The position numbers and the translations under genes are program-made. A stretch of DNA of 64,000 nucleotides, taken from NCBI GenBank assembly GCA_905116865.2, contig CAJHNH020006212.1, positions 67,001 through 131,000 of the forward strand, written 5' to 3'. Below are positions 46,901 through 58,200 of the stretch, in pieces. The DNA is from Candidula unifasciata. Taxonomy: Eukaryota; Mollusca; Gastropoda; Stylommatophora; Geomitridae. Every line of letters starts with the position of its first letter. The stretch's first letter is position 1. Under the pieces are notes generated by a model. It worked only from the letters and a program-made list of their open reading frames with translations, ran no database searches and was not told the origin of the DNA.

Positions 46901-49900
46901 TGTAGAGCCTTCTCTCTAGAGCTGATGTTTGTCTCGTAGAGTGTAGATAGAGCCATCTCTCTAGAGCTGATGTCTGTCAGCGTTATGTTGGTGTAGTGTA
47001 GATAGAGCCTTCTCTCTAGAGCTGATGTCTGTCAGCGTTATGTTGGTGTAGTGTAGAGCCTTCTCTCTAGAGCTGATGTTTGTCAGCGTTATGTTGGTGT
47101 AGATAGAGCCTTCTCTCTAGAGCTAATGTTTGTCAGCGTTATGTTGGTGTAGTGTAGAGCCTTCTCTCTAGAGCTGATGTTTGTCAGCGTTATGTTGGTG
47201 TAGTGTAGATAGAGCCTTCTCTCTAGAGCTGATGTTTGTCAGCGTTATGTTGGTGTAGTGTAGATAGAGCCTTCTCTCTAGAGCTGATGTTTGTCAGCGT
47301 TATGTTGGTGTAGTGTAGAGCCTTCTCTCTAGAGCTGATGTTTGTCAGCGTTATCTTGGTGTAGTGTAGATAGAGCCTTCTCTCTAGAGCTGATGTTTGT
47401 CAGCGTTATGTTGGTGTAGTGTAGAGCCTTCTCTCTAGAGCTAATGTTTGTCTGCGTTATGTTGGTGTAGTGTAGAGCCTGCTCTCTAGAGCTGATGTTT
47501 GTCAGCGTTATGTTGGTGTAGTGTAGATAGAGCCTTCTCTCTAGAGCTGATGTTTGTCAGCGTTATGTTGGTGTAGTGTAGATAGAGCCTTCTCTCTAGA
47601 GCTAATGTTTGTCAGCGTTATGTTGGTGTAGTGTAGATAGAGCCTTCTCTCTAGAGCTGATGTTTGTCAGCGTTATGTTGGTGTAGTGTAGAGCCTTCTC
47701 TCTAGAGCTGATGTTTGTCAGCTTTATCTTGGTGTAGTGTAGATAGAGCCTTCTCTCTAGAGCTGATGTTTGTCAGCGTTATGTTGGTGTAGTGTAGAGC
47801 CTTCTCTCTAGAGCTAATGTTTGTCTGCGTTATGTTGGTGTAGTGTAGAGCCTGCTCTCTAGAGCTGATGTTTGTCAGCGTTATCTTGGTGTAGTGTAGA
47901 TAGAGCCTTCTCTCTAGAGCTGATGTTTGTCAGCGTTATGTTGGTGTAGTGTAGAGCCTGCTCTCTAGAGCTGATGTTTGTCAGCGTTATGTTGGTGTAG
48001 TGTAGAGCCTTCTCTCTAGAGCTGATGTTTGTCAGCGTTATGTTGGTGTAGTGTAGATAGAGCCTTCTCTCTAGAGCTGATGTCTGTCAGCGTTATGTTG
48101 GTGTAGTGTAGATAGAGCCTTCTCTCTAGAGCTGATGTTTGTCAGCGTTATGTTGGTGTAGTGTAGAGCCTTCTCTCTAGAGCTGATGTTTGTCAGCGTT
48201 ATGTTGGTGTAGTGTAGATAGAGCCTTCTCTCTAGAGCTGATGTTTGTCAGCGTTATGTTGGTGTAGTGTAGATAGAGCCTTCTCTCTAGAGCTGATGTC
48301 TGTCAGCGTTATGTTGGTGTAGTGTAGAGCCTTCTCTCTAGAGCTGATGTTTGTCAGCGTTATGTTGGTGTAGTGTAGATAGAGCCTTCTCTCTAGAGCT
48401 GATGTCTGTCAGCGTTATGTTGGTGTAGTGTAGATAGAGCCTTCTCTCTAGAGCTGATGTCTGTCAGCGTTATGTTGGTGTAGTGTAGATAGAGCCTTCT
48501 CTCTAGAGCTGATGTCTGTCAGCGTTATGTTGGTGTAGTGTAGATAGAGCCTTCTCTCTAGAGCTGATGTCTGTCAGCGTTATGTTGGTGTAGTGTAGAT
48601 AGAGCCTTCTCTCTAGAGCTGATGTTTGTCAGCGTTATGTTGGTGTAGTGTAGATAGAGCCTTCTCTCTAGAGCTGTCTGTCAGCGTTATGTTGGTGTAG
48701 TGTAGATAGAGCCTTCTCTCTAGAGCTGATGTCTGTCAGCGTTATGTTGGTGTATTGTAGAGCCTTCTCTCTAGAGCTGATGTTTGTCAGCGTTATGTTG
48801 GTGTAGTGTAGAGCCTTCTCTCTAGAGCTGATGTCTGTCAGCGTTATGTTGGTGTAGTGTAGAGCCTTCTCTCTAGAGCTGATGTTTGTCAGCGTTATGT
48901 TGGTGTAGTGTAGATAGAGCCATCTCTCTAGAGCTGATGTCTGTCAGCGTTATGTTGGTGTAGTGTAGATAGAGCCTTCTCTCTAGAGCTGATGTTTGTC
49001 ATCGTTATGTTGGTGTAGTGTAGAGCCTTCTCTCTAGAGCTGATGTTTGTCAGCGTTATGTTGGTGTAGTGTAGATAGAGCCATCTCTCTAGAGCTGATG
49101 TCTGTCAGCGTTATGTTGGTGTAGTGTAGATAGAGCCTTCTCTCTAGAGCTGATGTCTGTCAGCGTTATGTTGGTGTAGTGTAGAGCCTTCTCTCTAGAG
49201 CTGATGTTTGTCAGCGTTATGTTGGTGTAGATAGAGCCTTCTCTCTAGAGCTAATGTTTGTCAGCGTTATGTTGGTGTAGTGTAGAGCCTTCTCTCTAGA
49301 GCTGATGTTTGTCAGCGTTATGTTGGTGTAGTGTAGATAGAGCCTTCTCTCTAGAGCTGATGTTTGTCAGCGTTATGTTGGTGTAGTGTAGATAGAGCCT
49401 TCTCTCTAGAGCTGATGTTTGTCAGCGTTATGTTGGTGTAGTGTAGAGCCTTCTCTCTAGAGCTGATGTTTGTCAGCGTTATCTTGGTGTAGTGTAGATA
49501 GAGCCTTCTCTCTAGAGCTGATGTTTGTCAGCGTTATGTTGGTGTAGTGTAGAGCCTTCTCTCTAGAGCTAATGTTTGTCTGCGTTATGTTGGTGTAGTG
49601 TAGAGCCTGCTCTCTAGAGCTGATGTTTGTCAGCGTTATGTTGGTGTAGTGTAGATAGAGCCTTCTCTCTAGAGCTGATGTTTGTCAGCGTTATGTTGGT
49701 GTAGTGTAGATAGAGCCTTCTCTCTAGAGCTAATGTTTGTCAGCGTTATGTTGGTGTAGTGTAGATAGAGCCTTCTCTCTAGAGCTGATGTTTGTCAGCG
49801 TTATGTTGGTGTAGTGTAGAGCCTTCTCTCTAGAGCTGATGTTTGTCAGCGTTATCTTGGTGTAGTGTAGATAGAGCCTTCTCTCTAGAGCTGATGTTTG

Positions 49901-52450
49901 TCAGCGTTATGTTGGTGTAGTGTAGAGCCTTCTCTCTAGAGCTAATGTTTGTCTGCGTTATGTTGGTGTAGTGTAGAGCCTGCTCTCTAGAGCTGATGTT
50001 TGTCAGCGTTATCTTGGTGTAGTGTAGATAGAGCCTTCTCTCTAGAGCTGATGTTTGTCAGCGTTATGTTGGTGTAGTGTAGAGCCTGCTCTCTAGAGCT
50101 GATGTTTGTCAGCCTTATGTTGGTGTAGTGTAGAGCCTTCTCTCTAGAGCTGATGTTTGTCAGCGTTATGTTGGTGTAGTGTAGATAGAGCCTTCTCTCT
50201 AGAGCTGATGTCTGTCAGCGTTATGTTGGTGTAGTGTAGATAGAGCCTTCTCTCTAGAGCTGATGTTTGTCAGCGTTATGTTGGTGTAGTGTAGAGCCTT
50301 CTCTCTAGAGCTGATGTTTGTCAGCGTTATGTTGGTGTAGTGTAGATAGAGCCTTCTCTCTAGAGCTGATGTTTGTCAGCGTTATGTTGGTGTAGTGTAG
50401 ATAGAGCCTTCTCTCTAGAGCTGATGTCTGTCAGCGTTATGTTGGTGTAGTGTAGAGCCTTCTCTCTAGAGCTGATGTTTGTCAGCATTATGTTGGTGTA
50501 GTGTAGATAGAGCCTTCTCTCTAGAGCTGATGTCTGTCAGCGTTATGTTGGTGTAGTGTAGATAGAGCCTTCTCTCTAGAGCTGATGTCTGTCAGCGTTA
50601 TGTTGGTGTAGTGTAGATAGAGCCTTCTCTCTAGAGCTGATGTCTGTCAGCGTTATGTTGGTGTAGTGTAGATAGAGCCTTCTCTCTAGAGCTGATGTCT
50701 GTCAGCGTTATGTTGGTGTAGTGTAGATAGAGCCTTCTCTCTAGAGCTGATGTCTGTCAGCGTTATGTTGGTGTAGTGTAGAGCCTTCTCTCTAGAGCTG
50801 ATGTCTGTCAGCGTTATGTTGGTGTAGTGTAGAGCCTTCTCTCTAGAGCTGATGTCTGTCAGCGTTATGTTGGTGTAGTGTAGAGCCTTCTCTCTAGAGC
50901 TGATGTTTGTCAGCGTTATGTTGGTGTAGTGTAGATAGAGCCATCTCTCTAGAGCTGATGTCTGTCAGCGTTATGTTGGTGTAGTGTAGATAGAGCCTTC
51001 TCTCTAGAGCTGATGTTTGTCATCGTTATGTTGGTGTAGTGTAGAGCCTTCTCTCTAGAGCTGATGTTTGTCAGCGTTATGTTGGTGTAGTGTAGATAGA
51101 GCCATCTCTCTAGAGCTGATGTCTGTCAGCGTTATGTTGGTGTAGTGTAGATAGAGCCTTCTCTCTAGAGCTGATGTCTGTCAGCGTTATGTTGGTGTAG
51201 TGTAGAGCCTTCTCTCTAGAGCTGATGTTTGTCAGCGTTATGTTGGTGTAGTGTAGATAGAGCCTTCTCTCTAGAGCTGATGTCTGTCAGCGTTATGTTG
51301 GTGTAGTGTAGATAGAGCCTTCTCTCTAGAGCTGATGTCTGTCAGCGTTATGTTGGTGTAGTGTAGAGCCTTCTCTCTAGAGCTGATGTTTGTCAGCGTT
51401 ATGTTGGTGTAGTGTAGAGCCTTCTCTCTAGAGCTGATGTTTGTCAGCGTTATGTTAGTGTAGTGTAGAGCCTTCTCTCTAGAGCTGATGTTTGTCAGCG
51501 TTATGTTGGTGTAGTGTAGAGCCTTCTCTCTAGAGCTGATGTCTGTCAGCGTTATGTTGGTGTAGTGTAGATAGAGCCATCTCTCTAGAGCTGATGTCTG
51601 TCAGCGTTATGTTGGTGTAGTGTAGAGCCTTCTCTCTAGAGCTGATGTTTGTCAGCGTTATGTTGGTGTAGTGTAGATAGAGCCTTCTCTCTAGAGCTGA
51701 TGTTTGTCAGCGTTATGTTGGTGTAGTGTAGAGCCTTCTCTCTAGAGCTGATGTTTGTCAGCGTTATGTTGGTGTAGTGTAGAGCCTTCTCTCTAGAGCT
51801 GATGTCTGTCAGCGTTATGTTGGTGTAGTGTAGATAGAGCCTTCTCTCTAGAGCTAATGTCTGTCAGCGTTATGTTGGTGTAGTGTAGATAGAGCCTTCT
51901 CTCTAGAGCTGATGTCTGTCAGCGTTATGTTGGTGTAGTGTAGATAGAGCCTTCTCTCTAGAGCTGATGTTTGTCAGCGTTATGTTGGTGTAGTGTAGAT
52001 AGAGCCTTCTCTCTAGAGCTAATGTCTGTCAGCGTTATGTTGGTGTAGTGTAGATAGAGCCTTCTCTCTAGAGCTGATGTTTGTCAGCGTTATGTTGGTG
52101 TAGTGTAGATAGAGCCTTCTCTCTAGAGCTGATGCTTGTCGGCCGTTATGTTGGTGTAGTGTAGAGCCTTCTCTCTAGAGCTAATGTCTGTCAGCGTTAT
52201 GTTGGTGTAGTGTAGATAGAGCCTTCTCTCTAGAGCTGATGTTTGTCAGCGTTATGTTGGTGTAGTGTAGATAGAGCCATCTCTCTAGAGCTGATGTCTG
52301 TCAGCGTTATGTTGGTGTAGTGTAGATAGAGCCTTCTCTCTAGAGCTGATGTCTGTCAGCGTTATGTTGGTGTAGTGTAGATAGAGCCATCTCTCTAGAG
52401 CTGATGTCTGTCAGCGTTATGTTGATGTAGTGTAGAGCCTTCTCTCTAGA
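43985..52450 (+). repeat. 8.5-kb satellite of 51/55-bp units, about 155 copies
   Basis: Unit gtcagcgttatgttggtgta + gtgtagatagagccttctct + ctagagctgatgttt. A 4-base indel (atag) gives 51- or 55-bp forms, and single-base variants (catctct, aatgttt, atcttgg, catcgtt) mark subtypes. Between about 45000 and 46950 units are scrambled and truncated. From about 46950 a pattern of variants repeats at an offset of 2128 bases. Each unit has the palindrome ctctctagag, with an XbaI site. Lies in intron 1 of the ZC2HC1-like gene. Confidence 0.97.
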
Positions 52451-54420
52451 CTCGGTACTGAAGTGTCGGGGCCACTGAGACTGCATTGCCGAGCTTCCAT
52501 TCCCTTCTCTAAACTCATAAACCATTTTTTCAAGCATCAGCACGTCAGTCAGTCTTACGGGGAACATGCAGGAGTGTGAGGCCATGAAAGAGCCAGCGGA
52601 TTTGAGGGGGGGGGGGCACAAAGGTGAAAGCTGCAGAAACCCTCGTACTGTACACAGACATTCTGAAACCATTTGTGGGCGAATGCTGGTCAAAGACACA
52701 AGGTTCGATGAAGTAACGCGTGTAAGAAGTTGTGAACGTAGAATTAGGAATGGATCCGATAGGGACGGGCGTAAGAAAGGAAGACAAGACGTGTATATAT
52801 TCAGTGTGCTGCGTAAGCAGTTAGCATCTACACTTGAAGACATTTGCAGCGGGAGACGGCACATCCATGGGTAAGCTTGGTGTGTTTGTTGTCGATTTTT
52901 GAATTAATAGTCAGTAGAGATTCGAACACACGACCACCACCGCCCTTGGAAGTGACGCTTGCTAGCATGATGGTGCACTTTACGTGTTTTCCCTGGACAA
53001 GAGCTCAGTGCCTCTCAGCCTTAGCACTATAGCAGCTGTTCAGAATGCCACAGTGACACGACACACGCATCCGGTGAAACTGAACGGTAAACAATCCCGG
53101 CGAAACATTCCAGGGCGATGACGTGTTCCCAGTAACACATGTTGTGTGTTAGCTTCACCTCGCCAACTTTACAACACGGCTCTCGTTAGTCAGTAGTCGT
53201 GGTCGATTTGCCAGCAGTAAAGACGAACACACGATATAACTAGCTGGCCCCACAAAATGAAAGAACATCAACATCTTCATCGTTGGACCCAAAAAAGAAT
53301 ACCCCCCTCCAACTTTTTTTTTCTTCTTCTTCATCGTCATAATCTTTATCTTCTTCTTCTGTTATCTTATTTTAGGAGGAAAAAACGAAACAAAAATTAA
53401 GTTGTGACCACCTTCAACCTGCTCTTATAGGTTTGGTTATAATTGTGGTCTTGGTATTTTGCACCAAGTTTAATAGCTTCTTCAGCAATTGCCTTAAAGG
53501 GGCGTTTGACACGCTGTGTTGTAATTTACAGCTAGGCTGCAATATCTGTATCTATCTGCCCAACACGTTAGATTTTAGGGAATCCATAATTTATCGTAGC
53601 TTTTACCACATGATTATTAGTGGCAGAGTTTGAGTTTGCAGGCAGAAATACAACACGTAGTAACTCAGAGGCCCATTGTTTGGATACATATCCCACAGGA
53701 GTAAGTTTTACCCCACTAGGACATCACACAGAGCGATAAACACCAGGTGACACAAAGTGCCACCGTGCAGATGAGGATCACCCATAGGGAGGTCCCTGTT
53801 CAACCGTTAGATTATATTAGGGCCCCCGCCAACAGCCAGGGTGGTGATTAGAATAACAAAAAATTACATCCCTCAAGGGAACGACTTATAGCGTAACAGT
53901 ACATCCCTGGTTTAATTATATAAAACATTGTACAGTGAAAATGAGACACAACCTCCAATGTGAAGATGGCACTTGGTTGATTAAATAATAACTTTGGGCT
54001 GCCAGGAGCAGACAACTCAGCATGTGTGGGCTGCTACACAGTGGCATCAAATAATATGTTTCAATTAATTGGCTACCTCAGTTTCCCCTGTTGGTTCCAG
54101 GGCCCACTAGGGGGAGTAGAAAGAATAGATTCATACCCACACACCCCCCCCCCACCCCCCTCCTCCCCCCACCACTTAAAACCTTTAGCCTTTAGTAATC
54201 ATCATCATCAGGTGTCTTACCGACTGGCGTGGCCTCTCCACAATCTGCAATATCCTGCAGCATGTATCAGTTCGTGTGCTGACACACCTCGATGATATGC
54301 AACAAGAGTGTCAAGCATCTTCTCTCGTTGTCTTCCTCTATCCCTCCTTCCACAGATCTTTCTAGTAGTCACAACATGTTCTATTTTCCCTCTTCTCATT
54401 TAGTGATAGTCAACCAATTA
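52451..54420. other. Intron sequence between satellites, nothing firm
   Basis: A 102-codon plus frame and an overlapping 174-codon minus frame at 52340-52874 resemble no family. A C-rich tract lies at 54140-54170. Confidence 0.45.
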
Positions 54421-54424
54421 AGAT

Positions 54425-54615
54425 CATTTCCTTCAAAGTTGGAATGCCTGAGAGGCGAGGAACCAACAGTCTACATACACATAAGCCACAACTTTAAAAC
54501 GGATGTGCACGCAGAACTGAAGTTCTGGAACTAAACGTAAGTCCAGAAGTGGGTGAACAATAGAACATTTTGACTGAGGGTTAGAGTGCAGCCGGCGAAC
54601 ATGAAGAAGAATAGG
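54425..54615 (+). mobile_element. SINE D
   Basis: Contains tttccttcaaagttggaatg, cctgagaggcgaggaaccaa, gtgcagccggcgaacatgaa and a short gaagaagaa tail. It lies in intron 1 of the ZC2HC1-like gene. Confidence 0.62.
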
Positions 54616-55080
54616 AAACCCCAAAATTCACAGTTACCTAACAACTGCACACACCTCGTAGTTTCAGAGGCCCTCCGTGAATCTCATACTTTTTAATAGT
54701 CATACTGAAGAACCTGTTATAATGTATAAATATTAGAATTAAAAAAGAAATACATTCTAAAGTTGAGTTGTGTGTGTGTGTGATAAATCTTCTTTTTTCG
54801 TCATTAATCCAAGTGATGGAATTGCATTGTGCCTGTTTACAGCATAGCTGGGATACGTGCGCCTTTCAGTTGACACATCCAGCTTCATTATGCATTTGTT
54901 CATCGGGTTTGCCTTCCTGTTTGTGTGTGTGCCTGTAATCGATAACATGGATCTCTTAGATTTGTTCTGGGCCCCACAGATCTTCAAATGGAACAAACTG
55001 ATCTGTCCTATCACATCTTCTCAAAATGTTTTTCTCTGTATTCTTTATGTTGAATCCTTATATTATTTAATCATTTTCAG

Positions 55081-55145
55081 ATCAGTACAGCGAAGAAAGA
55101 CTCCCATGCAGCATCTGTAGGCGGTCTTTTGCTCCGGAAGTGTTG
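55081..55145 (+). CDS. Exon 2 of a ZC2HC1-like zinc-finger gene (half finger)
   Basis: A 65-base exon with a strong acceptor (TTAATCATTTTCAG|ATCAG) and donor GTGTTG|GTAAAT. Read in phase 1 it gives DQYSEERLPCSICRRSFAP followed by EVL and ends in phase 0. LPCSICRRSFAPEVL is the CxxC half of the zf-C2HC_2 finger found in ZC2HC1 family proteins (human ZC2HC1A: LPCKICGRTFFPVAL, then KKH..C). The His and Cys ligands would begin the next exon, which is not visible and probably lies beyond the window, past the 8-kb satellite that starts 150 bases downstream. These proteins are small, largely disordered and of poorly known function. Confidence 0.75.
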
Positions 55146-55291
55146 GTAAATATCTTAGATTCCAGAGATTTTATAACACTTAATTTTGTCTTTGTACATG
55201 GACTGAAGGAAAGTGTGCAGTCTCTAGTTATTTCTTTTTGTTTTTTGTTTTTTTGTTTTTTGATTAAAGAAAAGTGTGCCTCCTTCTCTTC

Positions 55292-58200
55292 CCTCATCAG
55301 TCTACTTCGTACAGGCATACACTGGTCCCCTCATCAGTCTACTTCATACAGACATACACTGGTCCCCTCATCAGTCTACTTCATACAGGCATACACTGGT
55401 CCCCTCGTCAGTCTACTTCGTACAGGCATACACTGGTCCCCTCATCAGTCTACTTCGTACAGGCATACACTGGTCTCCTCATCAGTCTACTTCGTACAGG
55501 CATACACTGGTCTCCTCATCAGTCTACTTCGTACAGGCATACACTGGTCCCCTCATCAGTCTACTTCGTACAGGCATACACTGGTCCCCTCATCAGTCTA
55601 CTTCATACAGACATACACTGGTCTCCTCATCAGTCTACTTCGTACATGCATACACTGGTCCCCTCATCAGTCTACTTCATACAGGCATACACTGGTCCCC
55701 TCATCAGTCTACTTCGTACAGGCATACACTGTTCCCCTCATCAGTCTACTTCGTACAGGCATACACTGGTCCCCTCATCAGTCTACTTCGTACAGGCATA
55801 CACTGTTCCCCTCATCAGTCTACTTCGTACAGGCATACACTGGTCCCCTCATCAGTCTACTTCGTACAGGCATACACTGGTCCCCTCATCAGTCTACTTC
55901 GTACAGGCATACACTGGTCCCCTCATCAGTCTACTTCGTACAGGCATACACTGGTCCCCTCATCAGTCTACTTCGTACAGGCATACACTGGTCCCCTCAT
56001 CAGTCTACTTCGTACAGGCATACACTGGTCCCCTCATCAGTCTACTTCGTACAGGCATACACTGGTCCCCTCATCAGTCTACTTCGTACAGGCATACACT
56101 GGTCCCCTCATCAGTCTACTTCGTACAGGCATACACTGTTCCCCTCGTCAGTCTACTTCGTACAGGCATACACTGGTCCCCTCATCAGTCTACTTCGTAC
56201 AGACATACACTGGTCCCCTCATCAGTCTACTTCGTACAGGCATACACTGGTTCCCCTCATCAGTCTACTTCGTACAGGCATACACTGGTCCCCTCATCAG
56301 TCTACTTCGTACAGGCATACACTGTTCCCCTCATCAGTCTACTTCGTACAGGCATACACTGGTTCCCTCATCAGTCTACTTCATACAGGCATACACTGTT
56401 CCCCTCATCAGTCTACTTCGTACAGGCATACACTGGTCCCCTCATCAGTCTACTTCATACAGGCATACATTGGTCCCCTCGTCAGTCTACTTCATACAGG
56501 CATACACTGGTCTCCTCATCAGTCTACTTCATACATGAATACACTGGTCCCCTCATCAGTCTACTTCATACAGGCATACACTGTTCCCCTCATCAGTCTA
56601 CTTCATACAGGCATACACTGGTCCCCTCGTCAGTCTACTTCATACAGGCATACACTGTTCCCCTCATCAGTCTACTTCGTACAGGCATACACTGTTCCCC
56701 TCATCAGTCTACTTTGTACAGGCATACACTGTTCCCCTCATCAGTCTACTTCATACAGGCATACACTGTTCCCCTCATCAGTCTACTTCATACAGGCATA
56801 CACTGTTCCCCTCATCAGTCTACTTCGTACAGGCATACACTGTTCCCCTCATCAGTCTACTTCGTACAGGCATACACTGTTCCCCTCATCAGTCTACTTC
56901 GTACAGGCATACACTGGTCCCCTCATCAGTCTACTTCATACAGGCATACACTGGTCTCCTCATCAGTCTACTTCGTACAGGCATACACTGGTTCCCTCAT
57001 CAGTCTACTTCATACAGGCATACACTGGTCCCCTCATCAGTCTACTTCATACAGGCATACACTGGTTCCCTCATCAGTCTACTTCGTACAGGCATACACT
57101 GGTTCCCTCATCAGTCTACTTCATACAGGCATACACTGGTCCCCTCATCAGTCTACTTCATACAGGCATACACTGGTTCCCTCATCAGTCTACTTCGTAC
57201 AGGCATACACTGGTCTCCTCATCAGTCTACTTCATACAGGCATACACTGTTCCCCTCATCAGTCTACTTCGTACAGGCATACACTGGTCCCCTCATCAGT
57301 CTACTTCGTACAGGCATACACTGGTTCCCTCATCAGTCTACTTCATACAGGCATACACTGGTCTCCTCATCAGTCTACTTCATACAGGCATACACTGGTC
57401 TTCTCATCAGTCTACTTCATACAGGCATACACTGGTCTCCTCATCAGTCTACTTCATACAGGCATACACTGGTCCCCTCATCAGTCTACTTCATACAGGC
57501 ATACACTGGTCTCCTCATCAGTCTACTTCATACAGGCATACACTGGTTCCCTCATCAGTCTACTTCATACAGGCATACACTGGTCCCCTCGTCAGTCTAC
57601 TTCGTACAGGCATACACTGGTCCCCTCATCAGTCTACTTCGTACAGGCATACACTGGTCTCCTCATCAGTCTACTTCGTACAGGCATACACTGGTCTCCT
57701 CATCAGTCTACTTCATACAGGCATACACTGGTTCCCTCATCAGTCTACTTCATACAGGCATACACTGGTTCCCTCATCAGTCTACTTCGTACAGGCATAC
57801 ACTGGTCCCCTCGTCAGTCTACTTCGTACAGGCATACACTGGTCCCCTCATCAGTCTACTTCGTACAGGCATACACTGGTCTCCTCATCAGTCTACTTCG
57901 TACAGGCATACACTTGTCCCCTCGTCAGTCTACTTCGTACAGGCATACACTGGTCCCCTCGTCAGTCTACTTCGTACAGGCATACACTGGTCCCCTCATC
58001 AGTCTACTTCGTACAGGCATACACTGGTCCCCTCATCAGTCTACTTCATACAGGCATACACTGGTTCCCTCATCAGTCTACTTCGTACATGCATACACTG
58101 GTTCCCTCATCAGTCTACTTCGTACATGCATACACTGGTTCCCTCATCAGTCTACTTCGTACATGCATACACTGGTTCCCTCATCAGTCTACTTCATACA

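Noticed and set aside
52340..52874. 174-codon minus-strand and 102-codon plus-strand proteins
   Set aside because: They overlap each other, run into the satellite, show no known domain and have no splice context.
54026..54295. 89-codon proline/histidine-rich protein
   Set aside because: Produced by a C-rich tract; no splice sites or homology.
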